Below are positions 21,115 through 30,600 of a stretch of 64,000 nt of DNA, piece after piece. Position 1 is the first letter of the stretch, and the number at the start of each line of letters is the position of its first letter. Location: assembly GCA_030068145.1 (NCBI GenBank), contig JAPJBO010001050.1, positions 1 to 64,000 of the forward strand. Reading direction: 5' to 3'. The stretch is from Diplonema papillatum (Eukaryota > Euglenozoa > Diplonemea > Diplonemida > Diplonemidae). Below the pieces are notes generated by a model, which was not told the DNA's origin, did not search any database, and was given only the letters and a program-made list of their open reading frames with translations. The position numbers and the translations under genes were made by a program.

Positions 21115-22675
21115 GGCGCCTGCATTGTCGCAGAGGGCTCGCAGTAATAGGCACGTGACGCTCCGCGCACCTCTCGCCCCCCTTTCGAAACGCATTCAGT
21201 CACGACACACCGCATCGTTGTTTATGGTGCAGGCGCGCTGGTGCAGCCTGCATTACTACAGAGGCCTTGCAGTAAAAAGCACGTGACGCACCGCGCACCT
21301 CTCGCCCCCCCTTTCGAAACGCATTCAGTCACGACACACCGCATCGTTGTTTATGGTGCAGGGGCGTTGGTGCAGCCTGCATTACTACAGAGGCCTTGCA
21401 GTTAAACGCAGGTGACGCACCGCGCACCTCTCGCCCCCCTTTCGAAACGCATTCAGTCACGACACACCGCATCGTTGTTTATGGTGCAGGCGCGCTGGTG
21501 CAGCCTGCATTACTACAGAGGCCTTGCAGTAAAAAGCACGTGACGCACCGCGCACCTCTCGCCCCCCCTTTCGAAACGCATTCAGTCACGACACACCGCA
21601 TCGTTGTTTATGGTGCAGGGGCGTTGGTGCAGCCTGCATTACTACAGAGGCCTTGCAGTTAAACGCCGGTGACGCACTGCGCCCTTCGTAATGCATGAAA
21701 GACACACTGCGAAAATGTTTATAGTTGAGGGGCACTGGCGAAGCCTGCATTCCTACAGAGGTCATGCAGTTAAAAGCAAGTGAGCACGCCCCCCCCCTGT
21801 TTTTAAAACGAATGAAGGAAGGAGAAACACAATGAAACCAAGTTGTGCTACCAGAAAACAGGACTAAAACTCCCCATCCAAAGGACCCACTGATGAGCTC
21901 TGACTTTGGATAGGTCTGCGTTCCAAAGCGAAACCTGAGACGAAGAACGAGTTGCACACAACACCGCGGTGAAAAAATACAGGGCTAGTTCATCAAGGTT
22001 TCATACCCCACTTTTGGAGCCGTACACTCCCCTTTTTACCTTTTTCTATTTTTGCATCCCTTTTCTAGACAACATCTTCCTTGAAGAAGACTTGATGCTA
22101 GCATCAACCATATATGAGAGGCAGTGCTCTGCCTAAACATTAAACTAAGATTTTTCCCCCACTGGCGGAGCCGAAATCCCGAGCCACCATGTTGAAAGCG
22201 GGCGACACACTGCGCACCTCTCGCCCCCCTTGGAAACGCACGACGTCACGCCGCATCGTTGTCCACGGTGAAGGCGCACTGGTGAAAGCCTGCATTATCA
22301 CAAAATCTTGCAGTTAAAAGCAGGCGACGCACTGCACACCTCTCTGCCCCCCCTTCGAAACGCATGCAGTCTCCAATAATGCCCCAAATGACCGGGCCAT
22401 TGTCCAAGGTGAAGGCGCAGTGGCGAAACCTAAGGCTTACGCTTGCATTGCTACAGAGGTCTTGCGAGTAAAAGCAGGTGACACACTGCGCACCTCATCT
22501 CCTTTCCCTTCGAGACGCGTGAAGTCACCAACAGCAGCCCAGAAGGCCGTATCATTGTCTACTATGATGAAGGCGCACTGGCGAAACCCGAATCCTAATA
22601 CGCCTGCATCGGCCGCATCTTAGAAGCAGGCGCTACCATGCGTATCTCGCTCCCCCCTTTCGAAACGCGTGAACC
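21115..22675 (+). repeat. array of ~10 decayed copies of a cupin 3' coding segment
   Basis: Units of about 128 bp start near 21121, 21248, 21377, 21504 and 21632 with high similarity. More diverged ones follow near 21747, 22186, 22289, 22442 and 22600. Conceptual translation of individual units gives a GDxxRTSxPPFETHxV..IVVY pattern. This parallels GDTAHLAPFETHEVSN..LVLVY in the intact cupin at 19962-20399. The most cupin-like copy (22460-22560) reads PFETREVTNSSPEGRIIVYY. Each unit is preceded by a CATTNCTACAG-like block that resembles a 3' splice site. The copies carry stops and frameshifts. Confidence 0.7.
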
Positions 22676-23339
22676 CCATTATCTATCACCGGCCCACCTT
22701 TTTTTTTTAATATAAGCATCTGCGTTGTAGGAAATACTTGAGGCTGCCAGTTGCTTTTTTTGAGATCTCGATTGTCCTGTAGCCCACACGAAAAACTCAG
22801 ATAATCTGAAGGGTCGTTCTACAAAAAATACCACTTTGTAGTTGTATTGTTTTCTCCCCGCCGAAATAAGCACAAGGCAGTCCCTCGAGTGTTTCTTCTC
22901 TACTTCGTTGTTTGTAGTCCTGCACGAGACTTGGGCACGTGCCTCGTGTAGGGCAGGTGGCCTGTGACCCGCTTTGAGAACTCTGGAGTCCGCACGTATG
23001 CCGTTTACGGAATGCATGCCGGCTTCTTACTCATGGGGGGCCAAGGTAGGCACTCTCACACCTCAAACACAGGGCAAAACACTGCATGATCAAGGGCCAA
23101 AAGTCGAGCGCGGATGGGTAGGTATTTCTCCGTACGCAACCCTCGGGACAAGCATACACGGGCGTCGCGCACCCTGGTCCCTCCGGGAGACACCAACAGC
23201 TTCCAGCTGCGACCCTCCATCCGTACGCAGAGCAGTCTTTTGGGACAAAGCCCTGCGGCACTGCCTGGAGAAAGTAGAGTTTGGAAGAAAAAAATGTCAT
23301 TCCACACGGTGTATTCCAGCACCGGGTGGGGGGGGTTAA
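22676..23339. other. no recognisable gene; dispersed repeat segments
   Basis: Bases 22780-22905 share blocks (CCCACACGAAA, TTGTATTGTTTTCTCCCC, GAGCACAAGGCAGTCCCTCGAG-like) with 42120-42290. This is another interspersed repeat also partly present at 5995-6085. A terminus related to the 43.1-43.4 kb MITE lies at 23303-23330. Confidence 0.45.
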
Positions 23340-23356
23340 CTGCGCGGTTAGAGTGT

Positions 23357-24895
23357 CAAATCCAGTGTGCCACACCCACAAAATCCAGTGTGCCACCCAC
23401 AAATCCAGTGTGCCGCACCCGCAAATACAGTGCAAATACAGTGCAAATACAGTGTCACACCCGCAAATCCAGTGTACCACACCCACAAATCCAGTGTGCC
23501 ACACCCGCAAATTCAGTGTGCCACACCCGCAAATGCAGTGTGCCACACCCGCAAATCCAGTGTGCCACACCCGCAAATCCAGTGTGCCACACCCACAAAC
23601 CCAGTGTGCCACACCCGCAAATCCAGTGTGCCACACCCGCAAATTCAGTGTGCCACACCCGCAAATGCAGTGTGCCACACCCGCAAATCCAGTGTGCCAC
23701 ACCCGCAAATCCAGTGTGCCACACCCGCAAATCCAGTGTGCCACACCCGCAAATCCAGTGTGCCACACCCGCAAATCCAGTGTGCCACACCCGCAAATCC
23801 AGTGTGCCACACCCGCAAATCCAGTGTGCCACACCCGCAAATCCAGTGTGCCACACCCGCAAATCCAGTGTGCCACACCCGCAAATCCAGTGTGCCACAC
23901 CCGCAAATCCAGTGTGCCACACCCGCAAATCCAGTGTGCCACACCCGCAAATCCAGTGTGCCACACCCGCAAATCCAGTGTGCCACACCCGCAAATCCAG
24001 TGTGCCACACCCGCAAATCCAGTGTGCCACACCCGCAAATCCAGTGTGCCACACCCGCAAATCCAGTGTGCCACACCCGCAAATCCAGTGTGCCACACCC
24101 GCAAATCCAGTGTGCCACACCCGCAAATCCAGTGTGCCACACCCGCAAATCCAGTGTGCCACACCCGCAAATCCAGTGTGCCACACCCGCAAATCCAGTG
24201 TGCCACACCCGCAAATCCAGTGTGCCACACCCGCAAATCCAGTGTGCCACACCCGCAAATCCAGTGTGCCACACCCGCAAATCCAGTGTGCCACACCCGC
24301 AAATCCAGTGTGCCACACCCGCAAATCCAGTGTGCCACAACCGCAAATCCAGTGTGCCACACCCGCAAATCCAGTGTGCCACACCCGCAAATCCAGTGTG
24401 CCACACCCGCAAATCCAGTGTGCCACACCCGCAAATCCAGTGTGCCACACCCGCAAATCCAGTGTGCCACACCCATAAATCCAGTGTGCCACACCCGCAA
24501 ATCCAGTGTGCCACACCCGCAAATCCAGTGTGCCACACCCGCAAATCCAGTGTGCCACACCCGCAAATCCAGTGTGCCACACCCGCAAATCCAGTGTGCC
24601 ACACCCGCAAATCCAGTGTGCCACACCCGCAAATCCAGTGTGCCACAACCGCAAATCCAGTGTGCCACACCCGCAAATCCAGTGTGCCACACCCGCAAAT
24701 CCAGTGTGCCACACCCGCAAATCCAGTGTGCCACACCCGCAAATCCAGTGTGCCACACCCACAAACCCAGTGTGCCACACCCGCAAATCCAGTGTGCCAC
24801 ACCCGCAAATCAAGTGTGCCACACCCGCAAATCAAGTGTGCCACACCCGCAAATCAAGTGTGCCACACCCACAAATCCAGTGTGCCGCACCCGCA
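23357..24895 (+). repeat. 22-bp satellite, roughly 70 copies
   Basis: The unit CCAGTGTGCCACACCCGCAAAT is repeated for ~1.5 kb with few variants (CCCATAAAT, CAACCGC, TCAAGTG). The period 22 is not a multiple of 3 and the unit lacks stop triplets in most registers. Long frames are therefore open in several phases on both strands (up to 629 codons), which I treat as artefacts. Homogeneity is highest in the centre and decays at both ends, typical of unequal-exchange satellites. Confidence 0.95.
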
Positions 24896-24940
24896 AATAC
24901 CACCGTGCAGACTTCGTCAAAACGTTGCGTATATGGTACG

Positions 24941-25040
24941 ATGCCAAAACACCCCCCTCCCGCGAAGAAGACTTGATGCTGGCATCAAACATACATGATA
25001 GGGAAACGCGTCAGTCAGACCCCGGGGGGGGGTTTGGCAT
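24941..25040. mobile_element. small foldback/MITE with ATGCCAAA termini
   Basis: ATGCCAAAACACCCCCCTCC (24941-24960) is an imperfect inverted match to GGGGGGGGGTTTGGCAT (25024-25040). The same termini occur in the larger foldback element 58791-59052. The interior holds the palindrome TTGATGCTGGCATCAA. The target duplication could not be fixed. Confidence 0.5.
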
Positions 25041-25565
25041 TGACCCATATCTTTCTGGAAGTAGCTGTGCTCACGAGGACGTGCAAAGGCTGAACCGGGG
25101 TAGCACGCAGGGCGCTTCCATTTTTGTTTCCGTTTGCAGTGCCGATCCTCCGCGCTGGCCTGACCCCTAAACCGCAGGGAGTCACCGACGACAGCCCCGG
25201 ACGGCCGATCCAGTGACTTATCCACCCTTTCCCTCGCCAGGCTACGCACGCGAATTGAATTGTCTCCCGTCCGCAGTCTTCTTGCCGATTCAAGAGGAGA
25301 CTTAACGTGTGCTTTTTAACGTGTGCAATTCTGCATTTTCTTAAGATTCCCTTTGAGCCCCGCAGTTCTTCTTGTGTGGCACATCGATGTCAACAAATAG
25401 TATTTGACAGTGTGCCACGTGGCCACTTACCGAAGCAAGTGCGTTCGGTAGTTGCACACAAACAATAGAAAGCGCTATTTGGTCTTGTAGGTATAGTCAC
25501 GGTGAACTACCGGGAACTGGCCTTGGGGGTGTCCACTTTGTTTGTAGTGGACTTGAACCTCATAG
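25041..25565. other. no recognisable gene
   Basis: Featureless sequence between the small foldback element and the 44-bp arrays. Confidence 0.35.
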
Positions 25566-25950
25566 CCGGTGGAACCCCTGGACATCGACCGGATCCGGTG
25601 ACCAAAAGCCAGGTAAACCCCTGGACAGTCGACTGGGTCCGGAGTCCGAAGCCGGGCAAAACCCCTGGACATCGACCGGATCCGGTGACCAAAGTCGGGT
25701 AAACCCCCTGGACAGTCGACTGGGTCCAGAGTCCGAAGCCGGGCAAAACCCCTGGACATCGACCGGATCCGGTGACCAAAGTCGGGTAAACCCCCTGGAC
25801 AGTCGACTGGGTCCGGAGTCCGAAGCCGGGTGAACCCCGTGGACAGTCGACTGGGTCCGGAGTCCGAAGCCGGGCAAAACCCCTGGACATCGACCGGATC
25901 CGGTGACCAAAGTCGGGTAAACCCCCTGGACAGTCGACTGGGTGGCGGCA
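25566..25950 (+). repeat. 44-bp repeats arranged as ~88-bp dimers
   Basis: Two related 44-bp types alternate. One is CTGGACATCGACCGGATCCG with GTGACCAAA; the other is TGGACAGTCGACTGGGTCCG with GAGTCCGAAGCCGGG. They occur about four times each, giving a higher-order dimer. Inverted copies lie at 26104-26250. Confidence 0.8.
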
Positions 25951-26103
25951 CCGGAGTTGGTGCTGCAGCGGGCGCTCTGGCCGGCGGGTGAGCTCGTCTC
26001 GCGGGGGATCGCCGCCTTGTAATGCTGCGGGCCCTCTTCTTTTCTCGCGACTGCGCAGCCTACGGCGGCGGCAAAGCGAAAAGATTGAGACAAAATGCCC
26101 CCT

Positions 26104-26250
26104 TATTGGTGCGTCACCGGACCCGGTCGACTGTCCACGGGTTTCACCCGGCTTCGGACTCCGGACCCAGTCGACTGTCTAGCGGGTTTACCCGGCTTTT
26201 GGTCACCGGATCCGGTCGATGTCCAGGGGTTTCACCGCCGGGGAGAAGGT
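26104..26250 (-). repeat. inverted copies of the 44-bp repeats
   Basis: GGACCCGGTCGACTGTCCAC, then CGGCTTCGGACTCCGGACCC, then GGTCACCGGATCCGGTCGAT are reverse complements of units in 25566-25950. With ~150 bp between the arms the locus can form a cruciform. A further short inverted copy occurs near 26405-26465. Confidence 0.75.
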
Positions 26251-26574
26251 CACCAACACCCCGTCCATCAGCGGGTACCAGTGGTCTCCGCTCCCTTCGA
26301 CGCCTCGCCAACAGACATAGCCCGGGTCGTGTCCAGCAAGTCCGACGAAGGAGCCGACTCGGATGCCGGCCTTTTGATGCGAAGCAACCGGCGGCGTCCC
26401 GGGCTTTGGTCACCGGACGTTTTACCCGACTTCGGACTCCGGATCCAGGCTGTCCAGGGGGTTCACCAGCTTTGGTCTCTCCACGCGTACTTTCACCATG
26501 CCCAGCTTTGACGAGCGATTTGCACGTCAACACCGCAACGGATCTCCACCAGGGTTTCCCCCGGCTTCGTCCTA

Positions 26575-26912
26575 TCCAGGCATAGTTCACTATCTTTCGG
26601 GTCCCAAGAAGTGTACTTAACCTCAAGTCCGTTTCCAGTAAATCAAGATCGGGCTGTGTTGCATCCTCAAGGATTGGCATATCTCCCTTTCAGTGCGGCT
26701 TGTGAGCTTGACACCCTAAGCCTCGCACACGTGTTACACCTCTCGTGTCACTGCACAAAGTCAGACTAGAGGCAAACTCAACAGGGTCTTCTTTCCCCGC
26801 TGACAGTTTCAAGTCCGTTCCCTTGACTGCTGTTTCGCCAGATAGTAGGTAGGGACAGAAGGAATCTTATTGGTCCATTCATGCGCGTCTTTAATTAGAA
26901 GACGAGGCATTC

Positions 26913-26954
<42 letters not shown>

Positions 26955-26960
26955 TGCTTG
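26575..26960 (-). pseudogene. minus-strand copy of the unknown coding repeats seen at 6.5-7.1 and 13.4-13.6 kb
   Basis: The minus strand carries peptides parallel to those at 6863-7010 (TRKIVNYAWIGRSR). Adjacent sequence at 26795-26955 is the reverse complement of 13380-13580. Segments that are separate elsewhere are therefore joined here in one unit, implying a larger parent element. Stops interrupt all frames. Confidence 0.4.
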
Positions 26961-27099
26961 ACCTGATCTCTCAGCGTTGACATTCAGGGCACTGGGCAGA
27001 AGTCTCCACTCGCCACCGCTGTAGACTCCTTGGTCCGTGTTTCAAGACGGGTAGTAGAAGACACACCAGGTTGGGGGGTGTACGAACAAGAAGGAGACT

Positions 27100-27717
27100 A
27101 TGGATGCCGACGCCTTCACGGCGTTGGAGCTGCTTCGAGATCGTGCCGCGTTGAAGACGAAGGTGCCTGTGCAAGCGCCGGTGAAGCTGCCGCTGTCGGT
27201 TGATGAAGCCATCGCTGGGTTGGACGCGGCGGTGGTCAGGATGGTGGCGTCGGGTGTCAGTCTCGTGGCCGACGGGGAGCTGCCGGCCGCGATAGATTAT
27301 TTCCTGCGCGCGCAATCCCTGCGCCCGAGAGATGAGCATATCATGTACATGCTTTCCTGCGCATACGCCCTCAAAGGCGCCCCCGACCTCTGCATGCGGT
27401 GGCTGCAGGCAGCCGTCGTCGCCGCCTCCGAGCACGCGGATGCCCGCCTCGGCGCGAAGAAACTGGCGCTGTCCGTCAAATACCACGTGTCCCCGTGCGC
27501 CTCCCGCAGCTGCTCGTCCCCCGCCGAGCAGAGGCCGCAGTCGAGCTTCCCGGCTTTGCGTCTTTCGACCTGCGCCGACGAGATGTGCCGGTGTGCGGCC
27601 CTTTCATTTCTTTTTAGTTCTACGCCAGAGCCACGGGCCTACGGGTCAAGTGGCTACCGATTTCCCAAACTAAAGCATCAAAGCGTGGCGCAACTTGGGA
27701 TTTGGCGCTCGCGCTGA
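27100..27717 (+). CDS. small TPR-like protein (tentative)
   Basis: ATG at 27100 (MDADAFTALELL) opens a frame with strong GC3 bias until about 27500. Residues ~55-120 contain GELPAAIDYFLRAQSLRP followed by MLSCAYALKGAPDLCMRWLQ. This is the paired-helix A/G/Y/P spacing of tetratricopeptide repeats. Beyond about 27600 the frame enters TTCTTTTTAG and then the dispersed repeat R2 (27625-27830). The last ~40 codons are therefore probably not genuine, and a splice donor in 27480-27600 is likely. Function is unknown beyond a possible protein-interaction role. Confidence 0.5.
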   Translation: MDADAFTALELLRDRAALKTKVPVQAPVKLPLSVDEAIAGLDAAVVRMVASGVSLVADGELPAAIDYFLRAQSLRPRDEHIMYMLSCAYALKGAPDLCMRWLQAAVVAASEHADARLGAKKLALSVKYHVSPCASRSCSSPAEQRPQSSFPALRLSTCADEMCRCAALSFLFSSTPEPRAYGSSGYRFPKLKHQSVAQLGIWRSR

Positions 27718-27830
27718 ACACAAGCTCGTCGAAACGGTCAGCCACAGGGCAGAGCGGACGGGGTTGTAGCACTGTGCTGCCTCCGACTCAAGCTTTGCGA
27801 GCTGCGGTTGACCGTCGCGTTCCTGGGGGC
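27625..27830 (-). repeat. dispersed repeat R2, inverted copy
   Basis: Reverse complement of 14665-14880. It overlaps the 3' end of the TPR-like open frame. Confidence 0.65.
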
Positions 27831-27917
27831 TCAGTCTCCCGGTGACGAAAGGCCACCGGGAAACTCCAACAGTTCTACTTTCAATGAACGCTAAAACTAA
27901 CAGGGAAGCCAACGCAG

Positions 27918-29294
27918 GTGCAGTATGCGCGAAGAAAGCCGCAGCAGCAGAAGTACAAAGTCTTAGCACGGGAAAAGAAGGCGCCGGCGGCGGTTCGAAA
28001 GCGGGTGGTGGCTGGCCGCGTGACGGACGACGACTTCAAGGTCTTGATCGACGGCGTGCGCTGGGTGGTGGAGAACACGACCATCCCGGACATCCCGCAC
28101 CGCGTCGCAGAGCGGCTGGCGTGCCCTTGGGCTCCCAGCACCGCCCGCCTCGTCGAAGCAGTCGTCGGAAGCAACAACTCACCTCGACTTTATCCCTGGC
28201 CAGCTCGCAGCGCCACCGCACCGCCCCAAGAGTCAGTTAACCTAAGACATCGAAAAGACTTCTCGAACCTCAGAAAGTCATCTTTTTATTCGACCGCACA
28301 AAAAAAAACCGACCTTCTATTGTTACCTACCTACAGTGGGACCCCAAGTCTAACTAGTATTCCACTTGCAACGAACGCTAAACACAACAGGGAAACCAGC
28401 GCAGGCGCAGTATGCGCGAAGAAAGCCGGGTCGCAGCAGCAGAAGTACAAAGTGTTGGCACGGGAGAAGAAGGCGCCGGCGGCGGTTCGAAAGCGGGTGG
28501 TGGCTGGCCGCGTGACGGACGAAGACTTCAAGGTCTTGATCGACGGCGTGCGCTGGGTGGTGGAGAACACGACCATCCCGGACATCCCGCACCGCGTCGC
28601 AGAGCGGCTGGCGTGCCCTTGGGCTCCCCGCACCGCCCGCCTCGTCGAAGCAGTCGTCGAAAGCGAAGAGCTCGAGGCTTTAGCCCTGGCCAGCTCGCAG
28701 CGCCACCGCTCCCGCCTCAAGAAGTCGTCTGAAAAACCCGCGTCGGAGGCGTCGTTCCCGCCCCTCTTCGCCGCCCTGCCGCCGCTGCCCTTCCCCGCCA
28801 CGCCCGGCCCGCACCCACACGGCGTTTTGAACCGCCGAAAATCCGGGGCCCCCGGCGTCAAGCGAAAACCCCAGGGCCCCCCTGCCCTGCCTCAGTTCAC
28901 CCCTGCGCCCCAGCTGCCTCCGCCGGTCTCCACCGAGAAGCGGAAGCGGGGGGACCCGCTGAAGGGGGTGGTCACGTCCATCGCCACCGCGATGCAGCAC
29001 GTCAAAAAGGCGAGCCGGGGGGCTGCCTGTGGCGCGGAGCTATCCGCAGACCAGCCGCTGCTGCCTGTTCTGATGGTGGACATCGGCACCGGGTGGGCGC
29101 CGTTCACGAAGCGCGTCGTCGGCAACTGGTCCGACGTGTCGAACGGCAAAGCGGTGCCGCCTTGGTACGGGCACTCGAGCAGCGAGAAGCTGTCGTCCTT
29201 CAAAGGGCTGCCTGCGGACCCCGGGAAGGAAGGGTTCGGGCTCAGCGGCTTGCAGTGCTTGCCCCAGTTCTCTGCGCGGAACAAAGCGCGGTAG
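27918..29294 (+). CDS. unknown protein with a tandemly duplicated ~100-aa exon
   Basis: A 458-codon frame contains two near-identical ~100-residue blocks. One is at 27920-28190 and the other at 28405-28680; both include KYKVLAREKKAPAAVRKRV and VVENTTIPDIPHRVAERLAC. A ~200-bp AT-richer stretch between them looks intronic. The second copy continues into a Pro-rich basic region and a C-terminal block (GTGWAPFTKRVVGNWSDV). No AUG is near the start of either block, so each is more likely an internal exon or a decayed duplicate than one continuous CDS. I do not recognise the domain. Confidence 0.4.
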   Translation: MQYARRKPQQQKYKVLAREKKAPAAVRKRVVAGRVTDDDFKVLIDGVRWVVENTTIPDIPHRVAERLACPWAPSTARLVEAVVGSNNSPRLYPWPARSATAPPQESVNLRHRKDFSNLRKSSFYSTAQKKTDLLLLPTYSGTPSLTSIPLATNAKHNRETSAGAVCAKKAGSQQQKYKVLAREKKAPAAVRKRVVAGRVTDEDFKVLIDGVRWVVENTTIPDIPHRVAERLACPWAPRTARLVEAVVESEELEALALASSQRHRSRLKKSSEKPASEASFPPLFAALPPLPFPATPGPHPHGVLNRRKSGAPGVKRKPQGPPALPQFTPAPQLPPPVSTEKRKRGDPLKGVVTSIATAMQHVKKASRGAACGAELSADQPLLPVLMVDIGTGWAPFTKRVVGNWSDVSNGKAVPPWYGHSSSEKLSSFKGLPADPGKEGFGLSGLQCLPQFSARNKAR

Positions 29295-30600
29295 CTTTCC
29301 GGGAACCAAGGTTTTGGCTTGCAGTGCTTGCCTCAGCTCTCTGTGGAACAGTGTGCAGAGAAGCTTTTCTGGTTCACAGTAACGGTAGGAAGCAAGGCTT
29401 CGGGTTTAATAGCTTGCAGTGCTCGCCTCAGTTCTCTGCAGAACAGTGTGAGGAAGCTTCTGGGTCAAAGTGATGATGGGAAACAAGGCTTCGGTATCGG
29501 CTTGCAGCTTGCCTCAGCTCTCCGCAGACCAGAGCCGCTGCTGCCGGTTCTGAAGGTTGCCATCGCACCGGGCGGGCGCCGTTCACGAAGCGCGCCGCCG
29601 GCAACTGGTCCGACGTGTCGAACGGCAAAGCGGTGCCGCCTTGGTACGGGCACTCGAGCAGCGAGAAGCTGTCGTCCTTCAAAGGGCTGCCTGCGGACCC
29701 CGGGAAGGGAGGGTTCGGGCTCAGCGGCTTGCATTGCTTGCCCCAGTTCTCTGCGCGGAACAAAGCGCGGTAGCTTTCCGGGAACCAAGGTTTTGGCTTG
29801 CAGTGCTTGCCTCAGCTCTCTGTGGAACAGTGTGCAGAGAAGCTTTTCTGGTTCACAGTAACGGTAGGAAGCAAGGCTTCGGGTTTAATAGCTTGCAGTG
29901 CTCGCCTCAGTTCTCTGCAGAACAGTGTGAGGAAGCTTCTGGGTCAAAGTGATGATGGGAAACAAGGCTTCGCGTTCGGCTTGCAGCTTGCCTCAGCTCT
30001 CCGCAGACCAGCCGCTGCTGCCGGTTCTGATAGTTGCCATCGCACCGGGCGGGCGCCGCTCACGAAGCACGTCGCCGGCAACTGGTCCGACGTGTCGAAC
30101 GGCAAAGCGGTGCCGCCTTGGTACGGACACTCGAGCAGCGAGAAGCTGTCGTCCTTCAAAGGGCTACCTGCGGACCCCGGGAAGGAAGGGTTCGGGCTCA
30201 GCGGCTTGCATTGCTTGCCCCAGTTCTCTGCGCGGAACAAAGCGCGGTAGCAAGGTTGGCTTACAGTGCTTGCCTCAGTTCTCTGTGGAACAGTGTGAAG
30301 GGAAGCTTTTCTGGTTACAGTGACGGTAGGATGCAAGGCTTCGGGTTCAATAGGTAGCAGTGCTTGCCTCAGTTCTCTGTGGAACAAGTGGCGCGAGGCA
30401 GTTTCTGGTTCACAGTGACGGTAGGATGCAAGGATTCGGGTTCAATACCTTGCAGTGCTCGCCCCAGTTCTCTGCCCAGTGCGCGATGGCTGGCCTCCCG
30501 AGAAAGCAAGGCTTCAGGCTCCATGGTTTGGAGTGCTTGCCTCATTTCTCTGTGGAACCGTGTGCAGGGAAGCTTCTGGGTGGCAAGCGAGGCTTCTGAC
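29041..30600 (+). repeat. tandem copies of the 3' part of the preceding gene
   Basis: The segment containing CACTCGAGCAGCGAGAAGCT and its flanks occurs three times (about 29041-29310, 29520-29790 and 29998-30250), a period of 470-480 bp. The first copy is coding in the 458-codon frame; the others have small indels that shift frames. From 29310 to 30600 shorter remnants of TGCTTGCCTCAGTTCTCTGT recur many times, giving a graded decay. Confidence 0.8.

Noticed and set aside
23031..25170. Very long open frames (up to 629 codons) on both strands over the satellite
   Set aside because: They result from a 22-bp unit with almost no stop triplets. The peptides are pure repeat translations, no unique domain is attached, and both strands are equally open.
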